The notes beneath the pieces were generated by a model, which was not told the DNA's origin, did not search any database, and saw nothing but the letters and a program-made list of their open reading frames with translations. Made by a program: the position numbers and the translations under genes. Below, in pieces: positions 1 to 10,500 of a stretch of DNA of 37,180 bases. Origin of the DNA: a virus; the IMG/VR virus record IMGVR_UViG_3300006737_000075, positions 1 to 37,180 of that record. The stretch is one strand, 5' to 3'. Numbering within the stretch: position 1 is the first letter of the stretch; every line of letters begins with the position of its first letter.

Positions 1-228
1 CGCACCTGCCGCACCTGTCGCGCCATCAGCACCGTCAGCACCGTCAGCACCGTCCGCTCCCGCCGCGCCCGTAGCCCCTGCGGGTCCTTGTGGACCTGCG
101 GGTCCTTGTGGACCTGCGGGTCCTGTTGCTCCCGCCGCCCCCGCTGCGCCTGTTGCTCCCGCCGCGCCCGTAGCCCCTGCGGGTCCTTGTGGACCTGCGG
201 GTCCTTGTGGACCTGTCGCCCCTGCGGG
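1..228 (-). repeat. Gly-X-Y collagen-like coding repeat
   Basis: Twenty-five consecutive Gly-X-Y triplets plus one residue are read in the minus frame. Codon choice is so uniform that the DNA repeats too: an 18-base unit coding for PAGPQG appears four times, and a block coding for PAGPQGPAGPQGPAGATGAAG occurs twice. Four ADG triplets in a row follow near the edge. Such repeats change length by slippage or recombination, so the copy number may vary between related viruses and may be collapsed in assemblies. Confidence 0.9.
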
Positions 229-1506
229 ATAGTTACATCGAATCCAAGCATTCCCTTCGTAAATCAATGTAGCGCGCTCTGTTGTAGCAATAGTAGCGTT
301 TAAGTCAGCCGAGTCGCCATAATTATCAAACACAACAGAACCTGCGCCCTCGTTGCATATCTCTATGATATGTCCTTCGGGGAACTTGTAATTTGCGCTT
401 CCGTCACGTTCAGGATTAAGTGTGATAGTAACACCACCGTTTGGCGAGAGCATGAAGAATGAATCACCATCAGCCGTGATAACCCATGTTCCGTTTGTCG
501 TTAGCGCGGTGCTTGTTGCATCAACACCACGACCCTGCAAACGCACAGCGTAGTGTCCCGTTTGTTCATTGTTGCGCCCTGCAAAGTAAAATGAATCAGC
601 GGCGTGTCCACCACCCCTATCAGCACCGCGCGATGGTCCTTGACCGTATCCTGCGTCGCTCGCTCCCGGTGGTGATTGGCTAAATGAACCGTAGCGCGGA
701 TGACTTACCCAATGCACGTTGATAGTGTCGGAGACTGTAAGTTCTCCGTTGTCGTTGTGAAGCGCATTAAGGTGTTCGATGGTGTTCACTCCTTCGTTGC
801 CACCGTCGTTGATTGCACCAATAGTTCCACCCGCGCCTGTTGGGTCGATAGTCCCAACAGATAGTGGCACGCGGTAATCAGCCGAGCCTTCGATAAAGAC
901 GCGCTTGTCATTGATTTCAATGATGTTTAGATTGTTCGACCCACCACCACTTGCAACGAATTGTACGCGCACAACAGCGAGAACGATGGTCTTGTCGTTA
1001 TCGTGAGTACCGCCTGTGTCATAATCAATAAGATATTGATTTGCTGCTGACGCATACAGACCTGTGGTCGTATCAACAGGACTGCCCCCTTCGTAGTGGA
1101 CTTTGTTATTACCTCCGCTTGGCGCAACAAAGATTGTGTAAATTGCTTCTTGGTTAGCGGCAAGTGTAAGCGCACCTGTTCCGTGTGAACCGTTGTTGAG
1201 GTCAAGTGTAATCGTATCACCAACACCATTCCCGAACTCATACACCGCGCCATCAAGAACGGCAAATCCACCGCTAACGGTGAGTGTGCTACTTGTGGCT
1301 TTTATCATCGAGCCGGGTTGATTACCTGTGTTTGTAGCGTTGCGCGTTGAGCCATATGCTCCGTCTTGGTATCGGAGGATTCCGTTGCCCTGCACGCCTT
1401 GAATCAGATTGGTAAGCGTTGTAGGCGACAACGAATCGCCGTCTCGTAGTCCGTCTTCACCGAGCGTATTTTGCGCGGCTGTATGCCCTGCTATGTTATC
1501 AACCAT
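1..1506 (-). CDS. Collagen-like tail fibre protein, C-terminus beyond the left edge
   Basis: The frame opens at an ATG (1504-1506) and has no stop down to base 1, so 502 residues are visible and the protein is incomplete. Residues 1-426 are rich in Gly, Asn, Thr and Asp, look beta-structured, and have no enzymatic motif that I recognise. From residue 427 the chain is an unbroken series of 25 Gly-X-Y triplets (PAG, ATG, PQG, AAG, ADG) up to the edge. Collagen-like segments of this kind form trimeric rods in phage tail fibres, so a host-contact fibre is the likely role; the receptor tip would lie off the window. The start overlaps the stop of the upstream zinc-finger gene by 8 bases (ATGGTTGA), and its GGAGG lies ten bases upstream inside that gene. 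The gene is easily missed because it has no stop in the window. Confidence 0.85.
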   Translation of the reverse strand, partial: MVDNIAGHTAAQNTLGEDGLRDGDSLSPTTLTNLIQGVQGNGILRYQDGAYGSTRNATNTGNQPGSMIKATSSTLTVSGGFAVLDGAVYEFGNGVGDTITLDLNNGSHGTGALTLAANQEAIYTIFVAPSGGNNKVHYEGGSPVDTTTGLYASAANQYLIDYDTGGTHDNDKTIVLAVVRVQFVASGGGSNNLNIIEINDKRVFIEGSADYRVPLSVGTIDPTGAGGTIGAINDGGNEGVNTIEHLNALHNDNGELTVSDTINVHWVSHPRYGSFSQSPPGASDAGYGQGPSRGADRGGGHAADSFYFAGRNNEQTGHYAVRLQGRGVDATSTALTTNGTWVITADGDSFFMLSPNGGVTITLNPERDGSANYKFPEGHIIEICNEGAGSVVFDNYGDSADLNATIATTERATLIYEGNAWIRCNYPAGATGPQGPAGPQGPAGATGAAGATGAAGAAGATGPAGPQGPAGPQGPAGATGAAGADGADGADGADGATGAAGA

Positions 1507-1526
1507 GCTTCAACAACCTCCATGCT
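1498..1526 (-). repeat. 29-base direct repeat, copy B (codes AWRLLKHG, stop and next start)
   Basis: These 29 bases appear identical to 2075-2103. Read on the minus strand they hold the last codons of the 194-residue gene (AWRLLKHG and TGA), the ATG of the fibre gene, and a GGAGG ribosome binding site formed by the Trp-Arg codons TGG AGG. One sequence thus serves as protein terminus, ribosome binding site and gene junction. Confidence 0.85.
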
Positions 1527-2083
1527 AATGTCATTGGATTACTTCTTGTGAAAAGAGGATGACTTGCGCCTGTTATGTTCAACCCCGCGTTTGTCGGTTG
1601 ACCATCTCTTTCGCGCAAATAGGTTGCGGGTAATCTGTGTCGAAGGTCAGGATGATTGAGAGGATTATTTGCTAATTCTTCTGCGGATAATTGATGTGGA
1701 ACCCTTGTTTGTTTCATAGGCGAGTCTCGTCTGAAACCCAATCTTTTTGGGTCAATAATTTGCTTTACACGCGTATGGTCTTTATCCAATACAGCGACAG
1801 GTTTGCTACCCGTTTTAGGCATTGCATTTTCAAAATCATAATCTCTTCGATGGTCTTCTTCGCGAATATCGAATTCTGTCATACCTTGCGCGCCTTTATT
1901 ATCAGCACCGGGATGATGCGTCGGTTCAAGCGTGCCTGTTCCTCGACAAGTATAACAATCGACACGGTCATCAGGACTGCCGCGCATAACACCGTCTAAG
2001 CCACCTTCATCGAAAGCACCAACTCCGTTACAATTCGGGCATTTGTATTCATCATCAAGCGGGTCTTTGAATTCATCAACCAT
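1499..2083 (-). CDS. DnaJ-type zinc-finger protein with C-terminal AWRLLK motif (194 aa)
   Basis: The N-terminus carries two CxxCxGxG modules of the kind found in the DnaJ cysteine-rich domain: CPNCNGVG from Cys15 and CYTCRGTG from Cys43. Together they can bind one zinc ion. There is no J domain, so it is not a DnaJ co-chaperone in the strict sense. The middle is polar and Asp/Arg-rich. The last residues are NPMTLAWRLLKHG, nearly identical to the end of the neighbouring 142-residue protein, so the two genes are paralogues that arose by tandem duplication. The start ATG overlaps the preceding stop by 8 bases, and GGAGG sits ten bases upstream. Its place between hub-like and fibre genes suggests a tail-tip or fibre-assembly role; this is inference. 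Confidence 0.85.
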   Translation of the reverse strand: MVDEFKDPLDDEYKCPNCNGVGAFDEGGLDGVMRGSPDDRVDCYTCRGTGTLEPTHHPGADNKGAQGMTEFDIREEDHRRDYDFENAMPKTGSKPVAVLDKDHTRVKQIIDPKRLGFRRDSPMKQTRVPHQLSAEELANNPLNHPDLRHRLPATYLRERDGQPTNAGLNITGASHPLFTRSNPMTLAWRLLKHG

Positions 2084-2103
2084 GCTTCAACAACCTCCAT
2101 GCT
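2075..2103 (-). repeat. 29-base direct repeat, copy A (codes AWRLLKHG, stop and next start)
   Basis: This is the partner of the repeat at 1498-1526, at the junction of the 142- and 194-residue zinc-finger genes. It has the same layout: C-terminal AWRLLKHG, TGA, the overlapping ATG of the next gene, and an embedded GGAGG. Flanking bases diverge quickly on the downstream side and more slowly on the AWRLLK side. Confidence 0.85.
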
Positions 2104-2504
2104 ATGTCCATCGGATTGCCCCGCCGAAAAATCTCCGCCGCAGGGTTTTTCATTGGTGTTCCTGTTCCCGCGAAAGGTGTAAAACCAAACGTCGGTTGAC
2201 CTTGTGCGTTGATTTGAGCATAAATTTTTGCGCCTTGTGGTTTTCCCACATCAAGATTAAACTTATCTCGCGCTTGTCCTAAGATACTATCCGGATGATA
2301 TTCTTTTTCGGCAACAAGTTCTCCATGCTCATGAAGGTCAAAGGGGGTTTCATCGACGGTATCGGTGTCTTCGGGATGACGCAATTCATCGGCGTGAAGA
2401 CCTGTTCCTTGACAGGTCATACAATGTATTTTGCGCCCATCGTGCATCCCATGACCGCCACTACCATCGCATTCTTCGCAAGGCATGTAATCGTCCACCA
2501 TCAT
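2076..2504 (-). CDS. DnaJ-type zinc-finger protein with C-terminal AWRLLK motif (142 aa)
   Basis: Two CxxCxGxG modules lie near the N-terminus: CEECDGSG from Cys9 and CMTCQGTG from Cys28. They form a zinc site like that of the DnaJ cysteine-rich domain. The remainder is Pro/Gly-rich, and the protein ends in NPMDIAWRLLKHG. It shares this order of parts with the 194-residue neighbour but is shorter in the middle. The start overlaps the stop of the upstream 115-residue gene (ATGA). GGAGGTG lies just upstream, better placed for the second ATG (2501) than the first, so the true start may be one codon later. A scaffold-like or assembly role at the tail tip is possible, but nothing in the sequence proves it. 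Confidence 0.85.
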   Translation of the reverse strand: MMVDDYMPCEECDGSGGHGMHDGRKIHCMTCQGTGLHADELRHPEDTDTVDETPFDLHEHGELVAEKEYHPDSILGQARDKFNLDVGKPQGAKIYAQINAQGQPTFGFTPFAGTGTPMKNPAAEIFRRGNPMDIAWRLLKHG

Positions 2505-2848
2505 GACACCTCCAATATGAATGAGAAGCGCACTTCGTTTTCAGCGTTCTTCGTGAATGAGTTGATGTCAGCGCGATATACAGGGATAAACTCGCCAGTC
2601 GACGCGTCTTTGTATTGGATGTAGACTTCTTGCACAGGTTTGGCGAAGACGTATGAGGCGTTAAAGACTGCCTCAACTAAGAGACTCGTATCGTCGATAA
2701 TCTGTATGCGAGGTGTTGCTCTTGCAAGTGTGCGCGCTCCACCATCTTCGGATGTTGCAACTGTTCCGTCGCTTCCTATGTGGACTTCCGTAATCAACGT
2801 AGCGAGATGCTCAATCAAGCGTCGTTTAACAGCGTTGAGCATTGGCAT
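2501..2848 (-). CDS. Small tail or baseplate protein, unrecognised (115 aa)
   Basis: I do not recognise the family. The N-terminus (LNAVKRRLIEHLATLI) is probably helical. The rest alternates like beta strands, with an aromatic stretch (VFNASYVFAKPVQEVYIQY) and a final strand NEVRFSFILEVS. The start ATG overlaps the stop of the hub-like gene (TAATG), with GGAGGA seven bases upstream. Being translationally coupled between a hub-like protein and the zinc-finger pair, it is likely a tail-tip component. Confidence 0.75.
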   Translation of the reverse strand: MPMLNAVKRRLIEHLATLITEVHIGSDGTVATSEDGGARTLARATPRIQIIDDTSLLVEAVFNASYVFAKPVQEVYIQYKDASTGEFIPVYRADINSFTKNAENEVRFSFILEVS

Positions 2849-4524
2849 TAAATCTTCCTCCGTATCTTACGTCCTTTCGTTGTTCTCATCTCGTGAGCGC
2901 GCGGTCGAAGCATTCGCATCTCCGCTATGGGTGAGGTTATCGCGCTCCCACTTACCAAACTTACGCCTGTAAATGTTGTGGCTGTCTTACCGCTATACGA
3001 TACAAATGATTTGTTGTCGAGGATGAGATGACCGCTATCAGCAAATCCTGTTGTGGATGCGACTGTGATGGTGCTACCTGCATGAGTGCCATTGATGCGC
3101 GGTGTAATACCAAAACCAAGTGCTGACCGACCTGCACCATATCCGCTGTTGCGATGACCCAACAACACACCTGCGTGAAGGTCGGGAGACGCGGATAAGC
3201 CAAACCTGTTTGTCTTTGTTCGTGCGAGTGTGGATACAACAGGACGAACTGTAAGCACTCCTGCTACGCGCATGTTTGCTTCGCCAACACCACTCTTGTT
3301 TATCTTCGTAATTTGAAACGACCTGTCGACTTCGTCTTCTTCTGAACTTACGTCGCCGTCGTCTCCCAAGCCTGTCAGGATGGCTTCAAGACCTGCCTCG
3401 TAAGAAATCATCTGAACGTCTGTTTCTCCTGTCGATGAATGCGTCAATTCGATAATTGCCTGTTTTACATTTCCAATTTGAGATTTGTATTCAACAATGT
3501 CTCCCGGCTCAAAATCCCACGATTGAGAATGACCTTTGGACGACAAAGCACCTTGCGCTTTTCTATTCAATCGCAACGCCTGTCCTGCTGATTTGCGCGC
3601 TTTTGATTCGTTGTTTGCAGTAGGGTCAAAGGTGGACATCTGTTTGATTGAACCGTGTTTCTTTTGCAGTTCAGCGTCATCGACCTGTGCGCTGATAACA
3701 TCGTTTACAGCAATGCCCTTTCCTTTGACAGTCATTCGATTTGCAACATCAACAACGGGGTCAATTTTGGTTTTACCTACACCGCGCTGAATACCCAACT
3801 CTCGGTCCTTAATGTTGAAAATCTTTGGCGCATAAATAAAATTGCCAAAGCGGTCGTAATACATGACATAGTGGTCGTGTCGCGCAACAGCGCGAACAGC
3901 AGTCGGTAGAACAACGGAATTGAAATTCTTAGCAACAAACAATGTGCTGACACCTTTTGTGTCGATGCTGTTCAATCCATGCAATGCTTTGTCAAACAAC
4001 TTTTCAACCAAATCTGTGCTACGCAAACCAACGCTAACTGTTTGACCCATGTAAACGTGCGACGTAGCACCCATTTGAAAGTCTGCTAACCTGCGTCCTT
4101 TCATGTTGTTCAACACAATTCTTGCGCCCTTGTTACTGCTCACAATCTTATCTGTTCTCAATCGAGTGGGTGTGTTGTCAGCATCATACAGCAACATTGG
4201 GCGAGACGACGTTGCGCTTAACTGTTCACCGTTGAAAAACGGCGCATCTTCATGTGCTGTGTGTGCTAATCGAACGCTTGATTCTTCTTCGCTAAGTCTG
4301 TATCTGCGCGCATGTGATGGTTGAAAGTCTGATTGTTTTGGTTTTTTGATTTGCACTTTCTTGCTAAGGCTTTGAGTTGTCTCGTAAACAACGTGATGAA
4401 CAGCGTTATCGACGAACACAGGCTCTTCTGCTATCGCGCCTACTTCGTCATGCAACTCGTTCATGCGACCTTTGCTTGGCGCAACGTGCGATGCGTTCGC
4501 GGGTGATGGAACGCTATACGTCAT
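2848..4524 (-). CDS. Putative baseplate hub or tail-tip protein (558 aa)
   Basis: The N-terminal 100 residues are polar and probably disordered. Residues about 150-260 include MGQTVSVGLRSTDLVEKLFD and then YYDRFGNFIYAPKIFN, a pattern reminiscent of phage hub proteins that read out a coordinate-system-like domain. A following stretch, GDIVEYKSQIG, also resembles hub C-terminal barrels. Residues about 480-530 hold a small beta module (STITVASTTGFADSGHLIL...) that resembles modules in the adaptor-like and giant proteins. The C-terminus is basic (TTKGRKIRRKI). Its start overlaps the giant gene's stop (ATGA), with a GGTGG-containing sequence upstream. Hub identity rests on position and weak motifs only. 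Confidence 0.6.
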   Translation of the reverse strand: MTYSVPSPANASHVAPSKGRMNELHDEVGAIAEEPVFVDNAVHHVVYETTQSLSKKVQIKKPKQSDFQPSHARRYRLSEEESSVRLAHTAHEDAPFFNGEQLSATSSRPMLLYDADNTPTRLRTDKIVSSNKGARIVLNNMKGRRLADFQMGATSHVYMGQTVSVGLRSTDLVEKLFDKALHGLNSIDTKGVSTLFVAKNFNSVVLPTAVRAVARHDHYVMYYDRFGNFIYAPKIFNIKDRELGIQRGVGKTKIDPVVDVANRMTVKGKGIAVNDVISAQVDDAELQKKHGSIKQMSTFDPTANNESKARKSAGQALRLNRKAQGALSSKGHSQSWDFEPGDIVEYKSQIGNVKQAIIELTHSSTGETDVQMISYEAGLEAILTGLGDDGDVSSEEDEVDRSFQITKINKSGVGEANMRVAGVLTVRPVVSTLARTKTNRFGLSASPDLHAGVLLGHRNSGYGAGRSALGFGITPRINGTHAGSTITVASTTGFADSGHLILDNKSFVSYSGKTATTFTGVSLVSGSAITSPIAEMRMLRPRAHEMRTTKGRKIRRKI

Positions 4525-7500
4525 GCTCCCACCCCATTGTCTGTTCTGTCTCCTTCGTTTGTGTGCGTGCTTGTATTCAATGAATCACCCGCATACAACT
4601 GTTGTGTGTAGCGCGGTTGCACGTTGTAGTCGAGTCGAATAAATGCGTCAGCACCATCTCTTACCGACTGACGTCGCGATGCGTCAGCCCTGAAATGTTG
4701 CGAAGTGTTGCTTGTTACAATCATGCGCGCTACTGCTTGTGTCGAAACAGTTGTAAAATCACTCGCCTCGCTTCCCGGTATTTTTGGACCAACGCTTGCA
4801 GGTGCGGCTGTGTCAGATAAGTCAAAGAGATACACAGGCGCGTAAGGAGGGTTGTTTGGAGCGGGATTTGTATTACGCATGTATGCTGATGCGGAGTCGG
4901 CGGCGCGTGCGTTTGGTGTGTCGTAAACGAATACACCGTAGCGTCCTGCGGCGGTAGCCGATAGCACATGCGAAGTATCGTCGCGGAACAACTCGACGTG
5001 TTGATTGTCAAGCACACGAACAGGACGCACAAGGAATTTGATGGTCGTGTCTTTTGCATTTGTTTTGTAGGATGTTGAATCATGAATGCTCGTCTGATAC
5101 GGATTAGTTGTAACTCCCGAAGACGCACCCCAATGATGGTCATTGATTACCTCACCGTCAGACGATACTTCCAAAACATATGTGCCGCCGATTGGTGGGA
5201 TACCATGCGTTGTTCCAAACTTCAACACCTGTTTTGCTGATGAGAAATTAAGCGTGTGAAGATTGAGATTATCAACCGCGCGATTTGCTGTGCTGACGCC
5301 ACCTGCGAGAATAAATCGTTGACCAATTTGTTTGTCTGTGTGTAGGCTGTGCGCTTCTGTGCTTGCAACAGCGTAGTTTGGTGCAACTTCACCATCATTT
5401 TCTCCAACAGTCATCGCGTCTAAACCAATACGCGGTTTTGATTTTGCAATTGGTTCTTGCATAAATGTGAAATTTGATTTCTCAATGTTTGTTCCAATAT
5501 GCGCTTCTCGTTTTAATAGACCGTCTGAACCTGCGAGTTCCAATCGTGCGCTGATTCCTCTTGGCATTTCATGAGATTCCAATTGAACGTTTGAAGGTCG
5601 AATAAATCCGCTTGTAAATGGAGGCTCGCTTGTATGATGCGACAGCACCAAACCAAACGGACGTATATCTTCAGATACATTTTGCAATCTGTCTTCGTTA
5701 AAGTATGTTGGATAGCGCACACCGCGCCCATCTCCCCTATCACCAACTCGCTTTGCAGTAGCAGGGTCGAAGAAATTGACCGATGCTTCCGCTGTTCGTA
5801 GCCCTGCGTCCGAATACATTGACTCGGCACTCTTGGTTCGGTCGGTTGCGCGATACGCGTCTTCAGGGTCCCACGATGGTCGAATACCAAAACCGCGCAC
5901 AGGGAAACGACGAACCTCTTCGCCAGTTGTATTGCCCCACCAGTCAATCATGTAGTGTGCTTGAGCAAGCGCAAGATTAACTCGTTGTTGCAAAACGTTG
6001 GTGTTGGCTTTGTATCCTGCGGGAGTGTCAGCGTGAAACTTACGAAGCGTATGTGTGTTATTGATAATGTTGCGCACCGCGCACCCAAACCCTTTGGTCA
6101 TACGACGACCATCGCTGTATCGTACTTGTTGAAATTTAAGGTCGCTTCCAATAAGCGCGGATGCATTGGTTTGACGTTCAATAATTCCAACGTATGCAGG
6201 ATTGACCGTCGACGTAGGCGTTGATGTTGAACTGCCTGTTTGCGTCGTCGTCGTCATTGTAGCACTTTCGCTGCTGACAAACGCACCTTCGGCTTGATAA
6301 TGGAAATGAGCATGTGGGTCGCGCAATGCTTGGTTTGATTTGATAGCCCAACGCGGTCGATTGTATGGTTGTCGAACTGATACGCGGTATCCCCATCCTT
6401 GATTTTTATATGTGCTTGCAACGCCGTTAATGGTTTCAGTCAGCGTTTCAACGTTGCCGTTGGTGACAGTTAATCCTTTCGCGTCAGATACTTGTTTGAT
6501 GTTGGGGTCGTCCCACTTGTTACGCCATCCCGGTGCGGCAGTCCCATACAACGACAATGAACTCATTTGCGCGCCAAAGCGATGACCACCCGGCCAAAAT
6601 GCACCAAGATGGAATTTCTTCGGTGACGTCTGACTGTCTGTTCCTGCTTGGTTTGGATAATTTGAATCGGGGTATGTGTCGGTCAAATCGTCACCCGGTC
6701 CTTCCCACGTCTTCATTCGGAATTTGAATGGACCATCGCTCATCGCGTATGTGAATTCATGATAGTGCATGGTCTCAAAATGTTCAGGCGCATGATTGTA
6801 TGCTTTCAAATCAACTGCCGCATCACCCTTAGCAGTTCGACTATCTGAAAACCATGTCATCGGACGACCAACGTTGTAATGCCACATACACAAATATGCG
6901 TCAGGTATATGCAAAGAATTTGTATCGCGCGTTCCTGAATGCAATTGCAACAAATTTCTTGTGGCTACACTCGCTTCCGAGTTTTTGTAAACAACGTTTG
7001 GTTGGAATGTGTTAAAAGGAGAGGATAATCGAACTGTCGCGCCTTCAACAGCCGCCGCCCAAAACCCGCTTGTTACAGCAGTTACGGTATTGAAAACAAC
7101 TGTTGAACCACTTCCTGTTTGACTGATGTGTCCTCTATCGTGATATGTTGCTGTCTGTTCGACGCCGTTAGCATCAACAATAACCAAGTGGTGATTATAA
7201 TAATCGACGCCGACCATCGGGAATAGCGAATTGTTACGAACAAAAAGTTTACTTGCGCCTTGATTGCCATACTCAACAATAGCAGTTGGTGTCAGCGCGG
7301 TCAAATATTCTGTGTAAACATCAAGATAGTGCGACGGGTATCCAAGCATTGTCGTTTGAGTTCCTACACCGCCAAGTGTTGAGCGACAGAAATGATAGTA
7401 GTCGTCAGGCTGATATTGGTCAATACGTTTCCAATTATTCGGTGTTGTAAAAATTGTTGAAGACTTGAGAGCAGCAGACCACCACGCGACAGTTACAGTA

Positions 7501-10500
7501 TTTGCAGGTGTGGCTCGATGAAACATGTTTGGATGATATGGTAGACTGCGTCGTGTAAATGCTCCTGACGACGACGCGTTGACACCGAAGGGGTTGTTAA
7601 GACCAAGCATAGGTATGTTGGTAAATTGTTCACGCGTTGATGGGTCAATGTCCAACATAACTTCGTTGAGATATATTTCACATCCGCGCGTGTCAGCCAT
7701 CGTCGCTTCTGACAAAATAAGGTCGCGACCCTGCATGGCTACAACCGTAACAACAAGTTGGTCGGTAAGTGTGCGCACCGTTGTGTTTGTTCCGCTTGGG
7801 TCTTCAGGCGCGTCGTTTGACACAAATGCTGTATTCTCGTTGTTCCCCATGAACTGTTTACTAAACAGGTTTGGCTGAATGACAATTTGATACGCGCCAA
7901 CTTCGGCAGGGTCAGGGAAGTGCCATTGAGTGTTGTAATTTGTTCCGCTTTCAAGTTGAATACGATGACCACCTGCGGCGTTACACGACGCGCTATCGTC
8001 AGCGATACCATACCCGTCAAAGCGTATTTTTGTTTCAGTCAAGAGCGTAAACCCATCGCCGTGTATATCGCTTGGAGGGTGAGGCGCGGTCGTTCCTGAA
8101 AACCACAAAAGAGGATTATGAATTGTTTTTGCTGTATCGAAGTCCGTAGCACCAAAACAAGCGCGCCCTGATGCGTTTAACTTTTGATATATAGGGTGAG
8201 CAAGATGACCCGGCATCATCGCCATTGTTGGCATAACGTAGTGATGACCCATGCGCGGTAACGGCATAGGTGTTAATTTGTTTGCAGCGCGCACTAACGT
8301 AGCAGGATTTGTTCCTGCTGATAACGTTGTCCAATTAGTCAAAGGCTTGTCGGGACTGTTACCACTTACTTCTGCATGGTCACGCAACCGTCGCGCAGCA
8401 AACTGTCGTGTTGAACCTGCGGGTATGTAGAATGACGGTTTGATAGCGTCGTCTTCTTTGGCTGTAAAGTCGGGTGCGAACGTAACGCCGACAAACTGTG
8501 TTCCGCCATCGGGCGCATCTGTGAATGATGCAATTGTGCCGTTGACTGACAAGAAGTAGCGTCCATCAGGTGTCGGGTCTTGTTTCCAAATGTCAGCAAC
8601 GATAGCCTCTTTGGTCGTAATTGTATTTGTTCCAATATCGTCAACTGTAAGACGGTTGAGTGTCATAGCGTTGTTGACAATACTCAATGGCTCGCGCTCG
8701 GTGTAAGTGTAACCCATCTTGGTAATGTGGAAATACAATGCGCGGTCGTGGGGTTCGTATGCCGTTTCAAGTATATTGCGCGATTGAAGATTGTTGTTGC
8801 TGTCAGGGAAGTTGTTTGGGTTCTGATTGATGTGTTCGTAGCCTTCTTGTTCCCAACGAGGTGCAGTCTTTGGTCGTCCTGCGTCAGACTCAAACGTGTC
8901 GATAACACCTTGAATAGGTTGACTCGGATGTTGCAATCCGCCACCACCAAGCGTTTCGTGTTGATAGGCTTGTAAACGGTCAAAACCTGCGCGGACAAGG
9001 ATGTTTCCGGGTATTTCATCGTGATTCGGCAACTGAATCTTCATGTTTGGTTGCACACCTGAACCTGCAAGTGCAGGTGCGAGTCCTTCGTTTTCGCGGT
9101 CATGTTGTAATTCGTAGTCGCGAATAACAACACCAAGCGGAGAACCGCCCTCAAGCGTGTGTTCTTGACCTGTATCATCGACAACAATTATACTTTCAAA
9201 TTGCATTTCTTCGTTCGGTATGGTAAGTGCGTTGCGCACTTCATATCCAAATTGTTCAGCAAGAGCAGGATGAGCCAACTCCTGTGCTTGAATAACAGGA
9301 TACATTGCAGCGTTAGTTGTTTCAAACGAAAAGCGAACGTTTCCATAAATTGTTTCGCCAAATTTAACGTAAGCATCTCCAACTTTGTGAACAGCAAAAG
9401 GTACTGACCCAAGACCGCGCGCGTTTTGAGCAGGTAATGTGAGGTTTCCACCACCCATTCGCTTCCATACAACGTGTTCAACAAAGAAGTTTCTTGCCGC
9501 GCTACGTTCTTTCCAGTATGTGTTAATGCCGTCGCGATGCGCTGAGTAATCGCTATACCCTGTCATTTCGACTTTGGCAGTTTCAGCATCAAACAAATTA
9601 TCGTTTGGATACAACGCATTGTTTGGATTTTCTTGTTTGTCGAAAAACAAATCGCCTGTTGGAAACAAACACGTTTCACCCTGCGTAATACTTGAAGACG
9701 CTGATGTTGTCCATAGTGGTGATGCGTCTGTTGGTCGAGTCATCGTTGTATCATACATCGCTTCAACGTGTGGTCCCGCATTTGATTCAGCATTGTATCG
9801 GTCGTTGTTGAATCGCTCGTTATGATATGTGGTTACGGTTCCTCCTTGCGTTCCGCCCCATTTTAACTGCAACATATCTCCACCTGCTTTCTGTCCGTTA
9901 CGCGAGGCTTTTGCAATAATTGGCAAATCGCCTTCATAAGAAATAACAATAAAATGACGCTGATGCAAACCTGTTGCTTCGTGTAATGTTGTTTTAGGTG
10001 TCCATGTATATTCAGAACCATCAACATCGTTCGCTTCAACTATCCATTTAATTGAAGATGGTTGATGACAACCAAGACCTGCACCATACGGACTGAACCC
10101 TAACATCGGATGCCAAGCACCAAGACCTGCGCTTACGCGATTGTCTCCTGAATCAACAACGGCAAGGCTGTTAAGATAAGAATAACGCTCACCATGCCAA
10201 CCAACAGCCCCAACCGCGCGCGTTCTATCAATTGCATCTGTCACACCGCTAAAATGCACTTGTGTTGTTGCGTAATGGTCGAATGGACTGTTTGACATTT
10301 GACCTGACGTTGTTGCACCTGTTTCACGCGCCCCTGCTGAAATTGCTTGAAATCCATTATCCCATCGAAGATTACCTGCTTTTGACCAAACGAAAACTTT
10401 GTGACCTGTTCCTACGACACTGGACACATCACCTGTTCCGGACAACGCACCCTCTTCTAATCGCTTAGTTCCACTACGGAAATTGTCTCCAAGAACAAAA

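Noticed and set aside
1-228. CRISPR-like spaced repeats
   Set aside because: The repeats are contiguous, in frame and code for Gly-X-Y triplets; there are no unique spacers.
88-303. 71-residue plus-strand Cys/Gly/Ser-rich frame
   Set aside because: It is the antisense reading of the collagen-like repeat and is explained by it.
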